The position numbers were made by a program, and so were the translations under genes. A DNA stretch of 46,207 nt from Bacteroidales bacterium (GTDB taxonomy: Bacteria; Bacteroidota; Bacteroidia; Bacteroidales; UBA932): positions 1 to 46,207 of the forward strand of contig JAILQG010000059.1 of assembly GCA_024699055.1 (NCBI GenBank), read 5' to 3'. Below are positions 8,520 to 16,270 of this stretch, piece by piece; position 1 is the stretch's first letter, and every line of letters starts with the position of its first letter. The notes beneath the pieces were generated by a model that was given only the letters and a program-made list of their open reading frames with translations, had not been told where the DNA came from and did not search any database.

Positions 8520-10976
8520 TCAGTCGAATGTCACTATGGTTACACCCGAGCCCCCATGCCGTACGTCCTCGTCTGCCACCCTGGCCACTCCGGGAACGGT
8601 CCTCAGGTATTTCTGTATCTCTTCGTGGAGGGCGCCGGTGCCTTTACCGTGGATGATACGCACGGAAGGGACTCCCACCATGATGGCGTCGTCCACATAA
8701 TGCATCACTATGTCAAGGGCGTCCGACAGCCTTTCGCCGCGTACGTCCAGTTCGGGCTTGAAGCCCAGCCGCCTCTCGGCCAGTCCCGGATCGGCCTTTG
8801 CCCTTGGCTTGTCGAAGGTACGCCTGGCCGCTTCCTTGTATTCGTTGGAAGATATTCTTTCTAGACCGTCCGGAGACATGGTGCTGGAGATGTTGCCGAT
8901 GATGATCGTGACGTTTTTCGAGGAGACCTTGGAAACTTCGCCCACCATTCCGCTGGACTTCACGCGCACTTTCTCGCCCAGCTTGAGCGGTTCTCCGCGG
9001 CGGGATGCAACTGTCGCCGGCGCCCCCTCGCGGGTTTTCCTGGCGTTCTTCCTGCCGAGCTTCTCCATCTTGCGCTCGATGTATTCGTCCTTGGTCTTCT
9101 TCTGGGCCAGGGCGCCGAGGAAGCCCTGGAGCTCTTCGCGCGCCTCTTTCGTGCGCGTCTTGTCGGCCTGGCTCTCGCGGATTACCCTGATTGTGCGCTC
9201 CACCTGGCTGCCGGCCCCCTTCACTATCTTTTCGGCTTCGCGATGGGCGGCGTCGAGGATCTGTTTCCTCTCCTGCTGGAGCTCTTCGAGTTCCTTGTGA
9301 TATTCTTCGACGGCCTGCTCCAGCTCCTTGTCGGTATGTTTTACCTTCATGAGCTTTTCGTCGAGAGCCCTCCGGTTACGCACTATCCGGCGCAGGTTCC
9401 GTTCTATTCCTACATATTCTTCGCCCGCGCGGGTTTCGGCATCTTTGACTATGGGCTCGGGGAGGCCGGTCTTGCGGGCCATTTCGAATGCGAACGAGTT
9501 GCCAGGGAGCCCGATTTCAAGCTGGAAGAGGGGCTCGATCCGCGCCGCATCGAACTGCATCGCGCCGTTGACCACGCCGGTTTTCGAGCCGGAGGCGTAG
9601 AGTTTCAGGTTGGTGTAATGAGTCGTTATCACGCCGTAGACCCCCCGTTTGTCGAGTTCGGCCAGGATGGCTTCGGCTATGGCTCCGCCTGCGGCCGGTT
9701 CTGTGCCGGAACCGAATTCGTCTATCAGCACCATGGTGGAAGAATCGGCCGATGCAAGCATCTCCTTCATTTCCACGAGGAAGGAGGAGTAGGTGGAAAG
9801 GTCGTTCTCGAGGCTCTGGTCATCCCCGATGCTGAGCATAATATCTTTGAATACAGGCAGTTCCGAGGTTTCAGAAGTGGGTATCAGCATGCCCCACTGG
9901 AACATGTACTGGAGCAGCCCCGCGGTTTTGAGGCAGACGCTCTTTCCGCCAGCGTTGGGGCCGGAAATGAGCAGTATGTGTTTTTCGGGCGAGAGGTTGA
10001 GGCTCACCGGCACCATCTTCCTGCCTTCCTTGGCCAGAGCCCTTTCGAGCAGGGGATGCCTGGCCTTGCGCAGGCGCAGATTGCCATCTTCGGAGATGAT
10101 GGGCATGCCGGCGCGGAAGTCCATGGCGGTGCGGGCCTTCGCCATGATGAAGTCGAGCTCGCCGATGAACTCGGCCGACTTGACGAGCTCGGGAATGTAC
10201 GGGCGCAGGAAATCGGTGAAATCTATGAGGATGCGCTCGATTTCCCTGGCCTCGTCGGCGCGAAGGGCGTTGATTTCGTTCTCGAGTTCGATGACCTCGA
10301 CCGGCTCCACGAAGCTGGTCTTGCCGGTGGCGGACTCGTCGAACACGTAGCCGGGGATTCTTTTCTTGTGGGCGGACGCTACCGGCACCAGATATTTGCC
10401 GTCCCTGATGGCGATGCCGGAATCGGGGTCGGCATAGCCGGCGTCCTGGGCCGCCTTCAGCACCGCCTGCGCCTTCTTGGAGAGGGAGGCTTCGCGGCTT
10501 TTCAGCTTATGCCTGATGTCCTGCAGCCCGGGCGAGGCGGAGTCTTTGATTTCGCCGTATTTGTCGAGGATGTTCTCTATCCGGCGCAGCACCTCCGGGA
10601 AACTCATCACCGGAGCCGCCATTTTCTTGAGATTGGGATAGATGCCGTCCTTGATGCTGCCGAAGAAAGCCGTGGTGCGGCGGGTGGTGTCCAGGAGCGT
10701 CTTGAGCTTGCCAAGGCCCAGTACGTCGATATGGAAACCCGTCTGTTCCAGCAGTTTAAGGAAACCTATGGCGTCGATATAGCCGGCGGTGGGGAAGTTC
10801 TCCTCGAACATGAGTACCACCCTCATCTCGTCCGTGAGCTGAAGGCGGTGCCGGATTTCCGCGGCATCCGTGCAGAACTCTTCCTCCGCGGTGCGCCGGG
10901 CGGCGTAGTCGGTGCTGCAGCGGTCGGAGATCATCTGCCGCACGCGGTCGAATCCGAGCTTACTCTCTGTTCTCAT
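8520..10976 (-). CDS. mutS2: MutS2 family ATPase with Smr domain
   Basis: The 818-residue protein lacks the mismatch-recognition domains of MutS and has the core lever/clamp region (about 1-290), an ABC-type ATPase with Walker A GPNAGGKS near residue 340 and Walker B LIDEFGSGTEP, a long coiled coil (about 515-610), a KOW-like linker, and a C-terminal Smr domain with LDVRGERL and the HGKGTG motif. MutS2 proteins act on branched DNA or on stalled, collided ribosomes, with the Smr domain as the nuclease part. It overlaps the cdaA gene by 17 bases and precedes yraN by 2 bases. All catalytic motifs appear intact. Confidence 0.96.
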   Translation of the reverse strand: MRTESKLGFDRVRQMISDRCSTDYAARRTAEEEFCTDAAEIRHRLQLTDEMRVVLMFEENFPTAGYIDAIGFLKLLEQTGFHIDVLGLGKLKTLLDTTRRTTAFFGSIKDGIYPNLKKMAAPVMSFPEVLRRIENILDKYGEIKDSASPGLQDIRHKLKSREASLSKKAQAVLKAAQDAGYADPDSGIAIRDGKYLVPVASAHKKRIPGYVFDESATGKTSFVEPVEVIELENEINALRADEAREIERILIDFTDFLRPYIPELVKSAEFIGELDFIMAKARTAMDFRAGMPIISEDGNLRLRKARHPLLERALAKEGRKMVPVSLNLSPEKHILLISGPNAGGKSVCLKTAGLLQYMFQWGMLIPTSETSELPVFKDIMLSIGDDQSLENDLSTYSSFLVEMKEMLASADSSTMVLIDEFGSGTEPAAGGAIAEAILAELDKRGVYGVITTHYTNLKLYASGSKTGVVNGAMQFDAARIEPLFQLEIGLPGNSFAFEMARKTGLPEPIVKDAETRAGEEYVGIERNLRRIVRNRRALDEKLMKVKHTDKELEQAVEEYHKELEELQQERKQILDAAHREAEKIVKGAGSQVERTIRVIRESQADKTRTKEAREELQGFLGALAQKKTKDEYIERKMEKLGRKNARKTREGAPATVASRRGEPLKLGEKVRVKSSGMVGEVSKVSSKNVTIIIGNISSTMSPDGLERISSNEYKEAARRTFDKPRAKADPGLAERRLGFKPELDVRGERLSDALDIVMHYVDDAIMVGVPSVRIIHGKGTGALHEEIQKYLRTVPGVARVADEDVRHGGSGVTIVTFD

Positions 10977-11784
10977 CTTCCTTCATCTGCGGCTCCAGGA
11001 GGAGTTTGAGTTCGTTAATGTTGTTGATAGGGGTGATGACCCCTTCCCTGCAGAAGGAGATGGTGCCTCTCTGCTCGCTTACCACTATGACGTCGGCATC
11101 GCTCCTTTCACTGATGCCCACGGCCGACTTGTGGCGCATGCCGTACATGGGAGGAAGGTCGGTGCGTTCGGTCATGGGAAGGGTGCAGCGCGCCGCGATG
11201 ATGCGGCCGTCGCCTATTATCATGGCCCCGTCGTGCAGGGGGGAATTCTTGAAGAAGATGTTCTCCATCAGCCGGCATTTGATGTCGGCGTCGATGCGGT
11301 CGCCGCTGTCGATGACGTTCTGGAGGAGGTTCTTGTGCCTGATGACTATGAGGGCGCCGGTCTTCGATTCGGCCATGTCCCTGCAGGCCTGGGTGATTTC
11401 CTGGATGGCCTGCTTGTCGAGTACGTGCCTGTTCTTGCCCAGAAGCCGGTCGACCCAGCTGCGGTTGTTGCTGTCCCTGTTCCTGAGGCCGGTGGAGCGC
11501 CCCAGCGTAGAGAGGAACTGGCGGATTTCCGGCTGGAAAATGATGATGAGGGCTATCGCTCCGAGGTTGATGACCGTGTTGAGGATGGCGCTCATGAGCT
11601 TCATGTCCAGGGCCCCCGCCACGAAGCGCAGGATGAACAGCGCCACGATGGCTATGAGGATGTTGAGGGCGCTGGAGCCCCTGAGCCAGCGGAATGAGAT
11701 GTAGATGATGGCCGCCACCATTACGATGTCGAGCACGTCTATGAAGGAGAGTTTCAGGAACCCGAAGATTTCAAGAGGAATCAT
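10960..11784 (-). CDS. cdaA: Diadenylate cyclase CdaA (c-di-AMP synthase)
   Basis: This 274-residue protein has three hydrophobic segments in the first 85 residues (IDVLDIVMVAAIIYIS, ALNILIAIVALFILRF, NLGAIALIIIF), then a linker and a DAC domain. The DGA motif is at 185-187, and the second motif, normally RHR, is RHK at 217-219 followed by SAVGISE. CdaA condenses two ATP into cyclic di-AMP at the inner membrane, a messenger that controls potassium and osmotic balance. I chose the ATG at 11784 because the TTG nine bases upstream lies inside the -7 promoter box. The gene leads the six-gene run to the fucosidase and is divergent from rplC. The Arg-to-Lys change is conservative but sits in a catalytic motif. 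Confidence 0.94.
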   Translation of the reverse strand: MIPLEIFGFLKLSFIDVLDIVMVAAIIYISFRWLRGSSALNILIAIVALFILRFVAGALDMKLMSAILNTVINLGAIALIIIFQPEIRQFLSTLGRSTGLRNRDSNNRSWVDRLLGKNRHVLDKQAIQEITQACRDMAESKTGALIVIRHKNLLQNVIDSGDRIDADIKCRLMENIFFKNSPLHDGAMIIGDGRIIAARCTLPMTERTDLPPMYGMRHKSAVGISERSDADVIVVSEQRGTISFCREGVITPINNINELKLLLEPQMKEDENRE

Positions 11785-11790
11785 ACTGTG

Positions 11791-11798
11791 CAAAGATA
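11791..11798 (-). promoter_or_regulatory. -7 element of cdaA
   Basis: The minus strand reads TATCTTTG, a full match to TAnnTTTG, with the cdaA ATG starting 6 bases further on. No -33 TTTG stands at the usual distance. The expected leader is zero to two bases. Confidence 0.6.
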
Positions 11799-11825
11799 CT
11801 ACAAATAAATATTTTTTTAGTGCAC

Positions 11826-11855
11826 TTGCTTTTTGAAAAATTAATCGTATCTTTG
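11826..11855 (+). promoter_or_regulatory. Promoter of the rplC-rpsC operon
   Basis: TTG at 11826-11828 and TATCTTTG at 11848-11855 are spaced by 19 bases, an ideal Bacteroidota promoter. Transcription should start near 11860, giving a leader of about 47 bases. Spacing and the following TTTGCAGyCCC match the promoter of the rplP operon. Confidence 0.8.
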
Positions 11856-11858
11856 CAG

Positions 11859-11873
11859 CCCCAATTTTTGGGG
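11859..11873 (+). promoter_or_regulatory. 5' end hairpin in the rplC leader
   Basis: CCCCAA, a TTT loop and TTGGGG form a perfect six-pair stem right at the predicted 5' end of the transcript. There is no T-tract after it, so it is not a terminator; it may protect the mRNA end or serve in regulation. The rest of the leader to 11907 is A-rich with no Shine-Dalgarno sequence. Confidence 0.55.
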
Positions 11874-11907
11874 TTAAGTATCAAACAATTAATTAACAAA
11901 CAAACCA

Positions 11908-12531
11908 ATGCCTGGATTAATTGGAAAAAAAGTCGGAATGACTTCCGTCTTCAGTGCTGATGGAAAGAACCTTCCATGCACTGTCATCGAGGCTGGTCCG
12001 TGCGTTGTCACGCAAATCCGCACACTCGAAAAGGATAAGTACGAGGCCGTGCAGCTTGCCTATGACGAAACCACAGAAAAGCACACCAGCGCACCGCTCA
12101 AGGGGCATTTCGCCAAAGCCGGCGTGACCCCCAGGCGCAAGCTTGTCGAATTTGAGGCAGACTTCGCCAAGGAGCTCAAATTGGGCGACACCGTAACCGT
12201 CGAGGACGTTTTCAAGGACGTTCCCTTCGTCGATGTCGTCGGCACTTCTAAAGGTAAGGGTTTCCAGGGTGTCGTTCACCGTTACCACTTCAATGGTGTC
12301 GGTGGCACGACCCACGGTCAGTCCGACCGCCTGCGTCACCCGGGTTCTATGGGAGCATCCTCCTGGCCTTCCCGCGTTCTTCCCGGAATGCGTATGGCCG
12401 GCCACATGGGGCAGGAGAGGGTGAAGGTCTTCAACCTTCAGGTTATCAAGATCATTCCCGAGAACAATCTTCTCATCGTCAAGGGTTCCGTTCCCGGAGC
12501 CAGGGGTTCATATCTTATTTTGGAGGCTTAA
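11908..12531 (+). CDS. rplC: 50S ribosomal protein L3
   Basis: The 207-residue protein is a full-length bacterial uL3 that binds 23S rRNA early in large-subunit assembly near the peptidyl-transferase centre. The start [15 protein letters not shown], the central [19 protein letters not shown] and the [21 protein letters not shown] loop are diagnostic. It is first in this operon, about 47 bases behind its own promoter. In most Bacteroidota rpsJ (S10) stands directly before rplC; here cdaA, facing the other way, takes that place. The next gene, rplD, starts 3 bases after its stop. Confidence 0.98.
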   Translation: MPGLIGKKVGMTSVFSADGKNLPCTVIEAGPCVVTQIRTLEKDKYEAVQLAYDETTEKHTSAPLKGHFAKAGVTPRRKLVEFEADFAKELKLGDTVTVEDVFKDVPFVDVVGTSKGKGFQGVVHRYHFNGVGGTTHGQSDRLRHPGSMGASSWPSRVLPGMRMAGHMGQERVKVFNLQVIKIIPENNLLIVKGSVPGARGSYLILEA

Positions 12532-12534
12532 ACC

Positions 12535-13161
12535 ATGAATCTGAACGTACTTAAAATAGACGGTACCGATTCCGGAAAGCAGGTCGTCCTCGACGACGCC
12601 GTTTTCGGCATCGAACCCAACGATCACGCCATCTATCTCGACGTCATCCAGTATCTCGCGCATCAGCGTCATGGCAATGCCAAGAGCAAGGACCGCAGCG
12701 AAGTTTCCTACAGCACCAAGAAAATGGGTCGCCAGAAAGGCGGCGGCGGTGCACGTCACGGCTCCATCAAGGCCGGTACCTATGTAGGCGGCGGTAGCAT
12801 CTTCGGTCCCAAGCCCCGCTGGTACGGCGGCAAGCTCAACAAGAAGGTCAAATCCCTCGCACGCTGTTCAGCTCTCTCTTATAAAGTTAAGGAGAACGCC
12901 CTCAAGGTCGTCGAGCCGTTCGCTATGGACGCTCCCAAGACCAAGGAATTTGCAGGCATCCTTTCTGCTATCAAGGCCGGAGACCGCAAGGTTCTCTTCG
13001 TCCTTCCGCAGAACTCCGACAATATCTTCCTTTCTTCCCGCAACCTTCCTTATGTAAATGTCATCACTGTCGACGAAATCAACACCTACGCCATCATGAA
13101 TGCGAATTCTGTGGTTCTGGTGGACGGCGTCCAGGACATTCTTGCAGAAAGGAAAAAATAA
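12535..13161 (+). CDS. rplD: 50S ribosomal protein L4
   Basis: This is a 208-residue uL4. The conserved loop KMGRQKGGGGARHGSIKAGTY (about 62-81), which reaches into the peptide exit tunnel, and the following GGGSIFGPKPRWYGGKLNKK identify it. L4 binds 23S rRNA domain I and, in enterobacteria, represses its own operon; whether that holds here cannot be read from the leader. Spacing to rplW is 12 bases. Confidence 0.98.
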   Translation: MNLNVLKIDGTDSGKQVVLDDAVFGIEPNDHAIYLDVIQYLAHQRHGNAKSKDRSEVSYSTKKMGRQKGGGGARHGSIKAGTYVGGGSIFGPKPRWYGGKLNKKVKSLARCSALSYKVKENALKVVEPFAMDAPKTKEFAGILSAIKAGDRKVLFVLPQNSDNIFLSSRNLPYVNVITVDEINTYAIMNANSVVLVDGVQDILAERKK

Positions 13162-13173
13162 ATTCTACAAGAA

Positions 13174-13464
13174 ATGGGAATCATTATTAAGCCAATAGTT
13201 ACTGAGAAGCTCACGGTTCAGGGCGAAAAGTTGAACCGTTATGGCTTCGTGGTCGACCGCGACGCCAACAAGCTTCAGATCAAGGATGCAGTGGAGAAGA
13301 TGTATGGAGTATCCGTTGCAGACGTGAATACCATCAACTACCACGGCAAGCGCAAGAGCCGTTTCTCCAAGAGTGGCATTCTCCGCGGCCGTACGAATCA
13401 CTTCAAGAAGGCATACGTCACCCTCGCCGGGGAAGACAAGATTGACTTCTACGCTAATATATAG
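13174..13464 (+). CDS. rplW: 50S ribosomal protein L23
   Basis: The 96-residue uL23 begins [13 protein letters not shown], the typical KPIxTEK opening, followed by [26 protein letters not shown] and the basic tail loop [12 protein letters not shown]. It sits at the exit of the peptide tunnel, where trigger factor and signal recognition particle dock. Its TAG stop overlaps the Shine-Dalgarno sequence of rplB. Length and domains are normal. Confidence 0.98.
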   Translation: MGIIIKPIVTEKLTVQGEKLNRYGFVVDRDANKLQIKDAVEKMYGVSVADVNTINYHGKRKSRFSKSGILRGRTNHFKKAYVTLAGEDKIDFYANI

Positions 13465-13469
13465 GAGGT
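13463..13469 (+). promoter_or_regulatory. Strong Shine-Dalgarno sequence of rplB
   Basis: AGGAGGT lies 6 bases before the rplB ATG at 13476 and overlaps the rplW stop codon. Bacteroidota genes usually lack such sites, and most neighbouring genes here have none, so its presence is unusual. Confidence 0.75.
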
Positions 13470-13475
13470 AAGACA

Positions 13476-14300
13476 ATGGCAGTTAAGAAATTCAAACCGA
13501 CCACTCCCGGACAGAGGAACAAGGTCATCAGCACGTTCGCCGAGATTACGACGGACAAGCCCCACAAGTCATTGCTCGAGCCCCTGCACCGCACCGGCGG
13601 CCGCAACAACACCGGCCAGCTCACGATGCGCTATATAGGCGGCGGTCACAAGAGGATGTACCGCGTCATCGACTTCCTCCGCAACAAGGACAACTGCACC
13701 GCTACCGTCCGTACCATCGAGTACGACCCCAACCGCAGTGCACGCATCGCCCTCGTCCAGTATGAGGACGGCGAGTATCGCTACATCATCGCTCCCGACA
13801 AGATTCAGGTCGGTCAGGTCATCGCTTCCGGTCACGGAGTTGCTCCCGAAGTGGGCAACTGCCTCCCCCTCAGCGAAATTCCTGTTGGTACCCAGGTTCA
13901 CAACATCGAGCTTCGTCCCGGCCAGGGCGCCGCTATGGCGCGCTCCGCAGGCACCTACGCACAGCTTGCTGCCCGTGAAGGCAACTACGCAGTGCTTCGT
14001 CTGCCCTCCGGCGAAACCCGCATGGTGACCGTCAGCTGCCGCGCTACCGTAGGTGTCGTCTCCAACGGAGACCACAACCTCGAAAGCGACGGTAAGGCAG
14101 GACGTCCCCGTCATCTGGGCCGCAGGCCGCACAACCGCGGCGTCGTCATGAACCCGCACGACCACCCGATGGGCGGTGGTGAAGGACGTGCCTCCGGCGG
14201 ACATCCCCGTTCGCGCAAGGGTCTCCCCGCAAAGGGCTACAAGACCCGCAACCCGAAGGCCACTTCCAACAAGTTCATAATTGAAAGAAGAAAGAAATAA
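13476..14300 (+). CDS. rplB: 50S ribosomal protein L2
   Basis: The 274-residue uL2 has the OB-fold and SH3-like RNA-binding domains in the usual order. The segment near residue 226 reads [13 protein letters not shown] followed by [11 protein letters not shown]; the conserved Asp-His pair is kept, while the second His of the enterobacterial HPHGGGEG is Met, as I recall is common in Bacteroidota. L2 joins the subunits and supports peptidyl-transferase assembly. It is preceded by one of the few strong Shine-Dalgarno sites in the window. Confidence 0.98.
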   Translation: MAVKKFKPTTPGQRNKVISTFAEITTDKPHKSLLEPLHRTGGRNNTGQLTMRYIGGGHKRMYRVIDFLRNKDNCTATVRTIEYDPNRSARIALVQYEDGEYRYIIAPDKIQVGQVIASGHGVAPEVGNCLPLSEIPVGTQVHNIELRPGQGAAMARSAGTYAQLAAREGNYAVLRLPSGETRMVTVSCRATVGVVSNGDHNLESDGKAGRPRHLGRRPHNRGVVMNPHDHPMGGGEGRASGGHPRSRKGLPAKGYKTRNPKATSNKFIIERRKK

Positions 14301-14309
14301 ACAGGAATT

Positions 14310-14582
14310 ATGAGTCGTTCACTTAAAAAAGGACCATACATCCAGGAAGCCCTGGAAAAGAGGATTCTTGCCATGAATGAAGGTGGCAAGAAGAAAGAGG
14401 TGGTCAAGACCTGGAGCCGTTCCAGCATGATTTCACCTGACTTCATCGGCCATACTGTCGCGGTTCACAACGGGAACAAGTTCATTCCTGTTTATGTAAC
14501 CGAGCAGATGGTCGGTCACAAGCTCGGCGAGTTTGCGCCGACCCGCACTTTCAGAGGACATTCCGGCAATAACAAGAAGTAA
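14310..14582 (+). CDS. rpsS: 30S ribosomal protein S19
   Basis: This 90-residue uS19 starts [15 protein letters not shown] and carries [19 protein letters not shown] and the conserved end [17 protein letters not shown]. It binds 16S rRNA in the head of the small subunit with S13. Gaps to its neighbours are 9 and 2 bases. Nothing unusual is seen. Confidence 0.98.
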   Translation: MSRSLKKGPYIQEALEKRILAMNEGGKKKEVVKTWSRSSMISPDFIGHTVAVHNGNKFIPVYVTEQMVGHKLGEFAPTRTFRGHSGNNKK

Positions 14583-14584
14583 CC

Positions 14585-15004
14585 ATGGGACAGAGAAAAA
14601 GACTTATGGCCGAACGCTTCAAGGAAGCCAGGAAGACCACGGCAATCGCCAAACTGAATGAAGTTCCCACTTCTCCCCGCAAGATGCGTCTCGTAGCTGA
14701 CACCGTCAGGGGCGTCGAGGTCAACAAGGCCCTCGATATCCTGCACTTCAGCAAGCGCGAGCCCAGCATCAAGCTCGAGAAACTTCTCCGCAGCGCCATC
14801 GCGAACTGGGAAGCCAAGAATCCCGAGAGCGCCAAGGAACTCGACAACGGCAACGTATATGTCAAGACTATAATGGTAGGCGAAGGACGCACCATCAAGC
14901 GCATCCGCCCCATGCCTCAGGGCAGGGCCGGCCGCATCCGCAAGCGTTCCAACCACGTCACCGTCGTACTCGATGTTAAACCCGCACAGGAGGAGGCTAA
15001 ATAA
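14585..15004 (+). CDS. rplV: 50S ribosomal protein L22
   Basis: The 139-residue uL22 has [17 protein letters not shown] at 29-45 and the tunnel-loop region [31 protein letters not shown]. Compared with the usual family start there is a short extra N-terminus; a second ATG seven codons in (14606) could be the real start. The protein lines the exit tunnel. Its last codons, rich in GAG and GGC, contain AGGAGG at 14988-14996, which could act as ribosome binding site for rpsC. Confidence 0.97.
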   Translation: MGQRKRLMAERFKEARKTTAIAKLNEVPTSPRKMRLVADTVRGVEVNKALDILHFSKREPSIKLEKLLRSAIANWEAKNPESAKELDNGNVYVKTIMVGEGRTIKRIRPMPQGRAGRIRKRSNHVTVVLDVKPAQEEAK

Positions 15005-15006
15005 TC

Positions 15007-15789
15007 ATGGGACAGAAAACTAATCCTATCAGCAACAGAATCGGCATCACCCGCGGCTGGGACTCCAACTGGGCAGGTGGCAACTACGCCGAAAAGATTG
15101 CGGAAGATTTCAAGATCCGCAAGTATCTGAACAGCCGTCTCGCAAAGGCCGGCCTCAGCAGGATCGTCATCGAACGCACCCTCAAGCTCATAACCGTCAC
15201 CATCTATGCGGCCCGTCCCGGTTTCATCATCGGCAAGGGCGGCACCGAGGTCGACAAGCTCAAGGAAGAGCTCAAGAAGGTTACGGGCAAGGACGTCCAG
15301 GTGAACATCTACGAGGTTCGCCGTCCCGAGGTTGACGCTCACATCGTAGCTGACAGCATCGCCCGTCAGATTGAAGGCCGCGTGTCTTACCGCCGCGCCA
15401 TCAAGATGGCTATCGCCAACACCATGCGTGTAGGCGCCGAGGGCATCAAGGTGCAGATCAGCGGCCGTGTAGGCGGTGCTGAAATCGCACGCAGCGAGAT
15501 GTTCAAGGAAGGCAGGACCCCGCTCCACACCTTCCGTGCCGACATCGACTACGCACTCGCAGTGGCCCGTACCCAGATGGGTGCCATGGGCATCAAGGTC
15601 TGGATCTGCAACGGCGAAAAGTACGGCAAGCAGGATCTTTCTCCCGCTGCCTACGCTGCCGCCAATGCACAGGCTGCAGGCGCCAACCGTGGCTCCGGCC
15701 GTGGTGGCGACCGCAGGCCCCGTCGCGACGGTGACCGTCGTGGTGGTGACCGCAGGCCCCGCCGTGACAGCGAGCGCTCCGACAACTAG
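15007..15789 (+). CDS. rpsC: 30S ribosomal protein S3 with an Arg/Gly/Asp-rich repeat tail
   Basis: The 260-residue uS3 has the standard start [20 protein letters not shown], a KH domain ([17 protein letters not shown], about 73-90) and the C-terminal S3 domain ending near [14 protein letters not shown] and the YGKQ segment. After about residue 216 comes an Ala-rich linker and then a tail with two copies of [11 protein letters not shown]3 guards the mRNA entry tunnel and has helicase activity in the 30S head. It is the last gene of this ribosomal block; rplP, its usual partner, lies 10 kb further on. Two hairpins with T-tracts follow. Confidence 0.97.
   Translation: MGQKTNPISNRIGITRGWDSNWAGGNYAEKIAEDFKIRKYLNSRLAKAGLSRIVIERTLKLITVTIYAARPGFIIGKGGTEVDKLKEELKKVTGKDVQVNIYEVRRPEVDAHIVADSIARQIEGRVSYRRAIKMAIANTMRVGAEGIKVQISGRVGGAEIARSEMFKEGRTPLHTFRADIDYALAVARTQMGAMGIKVWICNGEKYGKQDLSPAAYAAANAQAAGANRGSGRGGDRRPRRDGDRRGGDRRPRRDSERSDN
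15700..15768 (+). repeat. Two 30-base direct repeats in the 3' end of rpsC
   Basis: Bases 15700-15729 and 15739-15768 are near-identical 30-base units, separated by 9 bases, each encoding [10 protein letters not shown]. The few differences are at third codon positions, so the repeat is kept at protein level. This suggests an old internal duplication of a basic tail. Confidence 0.85.
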
Positions 15790-15811
15790 TCCGGAGTTAT
15801 CATAAGAGAGG

Positions 15812-15844
15812 TGACCGACAGTTTCTGCCGGTCATCTTTTTTTG
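15812..15844 (+). terminator. Rho-independent terminator after rpsC
   Basis: TGACCGACA (15812-15820) and TGCCGGTCA (15826-15834) form a nine-pair stem with one mismatch, followed by TCTTTTTTT. It starts 22 bases after the rpsC stop and should end the first ribosomal transcript. Confidence 0.8.
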
Positions 15845-15875
15845 TGGGGACAAGCCGGGCGCTTGGCATAATTGA

Positions 15876-15905
15876 AGACGGCCGGCAATTTCTTGCCGGC
15901 CGTCT
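15876..15905. terminator. Second hairpin between convergent rpsC and acpP
   Basis: A perfect 13-pair stem, 15876-15888 with 15893-15905, has a TTTC loop. On the plus strand it is followed by CCTTTTG; on the minus strand the following bases are less T-rich. It probably ends acpP transcription or serves as a backup for rpsC, possibly in both directions. Confidence 0.65.
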
Positions 15906-15935
15906 CCTTTTGATAGCGTTTTTATTGCAAAGGAT

Positions 15936-16190
15936 TTATGCTATCGGGGTGCCGAGCTTTTCGGCGACCTTGTCGATGGCATCCTTTACGGTTGCGATGC
16001 CGCTGGTTTCTTCATCGGGAATCTTGACTCCGAACACCTTCTCGAACTCCATGAGAAGCTCGACGGTATCCAGAGAATCTGCGCCAAGGTCATTGGTGAA
16101 ATTGGCGGTTTCTGTTACCTCGGAGGGCTCCACGCCGAGTTTGTCGACGATGATGGCCTTCACTTTGTTTACGATCTCTTCGTATTCCAT
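15936..16190 (-). CDS. acpP: Acyl carrier protein
   Basis: The 84-residue acidic protein is a type II acyl carrier protein: helix I ([17 protein letters not shown]), the phosphopantetheine attachment motif GADSLD with the Ser near residue 39, and helix II ([20 protein letters not shown]). The Ser carries 4'-phosphopantetheine and shuttles acyl chains for fatty acid synthesis. In many Bacteroidota acpP is followed by fabF; here it stands alone with its own promoter and a hairpin behind it. A specialised carrier is possible, but the sequence looks like a housekeeping one. Confidence 0.95.
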   Translation of the reverse strand: MEYEEIVNKVKAIIVDKLGVEPSEVTETANFTNDLGADSLDTVELLMEFEKVFGVKIPDEETSGIATVKDAIDKVAEKLGTPIA

Positions 16191-16230
16191 AATAATTTAG
16201 ATTTTATAGTACTTTCTAGTCAAGGTTTCG

Positions 16231-16262
16231 CAAAGTAACAAAAAATAATTAATTTCTCCAAA
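16231..16262 (-). promoter_or_regulatory. Promoter of acpP
   Basis: On the minus strand, TTTG (16259-16262) and TTACTTTG (16231-16238) are 20 bases apart; the -7 box differs from TAnnTTTG by one base. The ATG at 16190 lies 40 bases downstream, so this transcript has a normal A/T-rich leader. Confidence 0.6.
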
Positions 16263-16270
16263 CAATGCGG

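Noticed and set aside
9243-11009. Open frame of about 590 codons opposite mutS2
   Set aside because: Antisense shadow caused by GC-rich third positions in mutS2.
15812-15905. Two hairpins as a small RNA gene
   Set aside because: Their position after rpsC, T-tracts and convergent setting are explained by termination.
15790-16270. Mobile element or attachment site at the left edge of the inserted 10 kb
   Set aside because: Only two hairpins, acpP and its promoter are there; no integrase, transposase, direct repeat or tRNA gene is seen at either edge.
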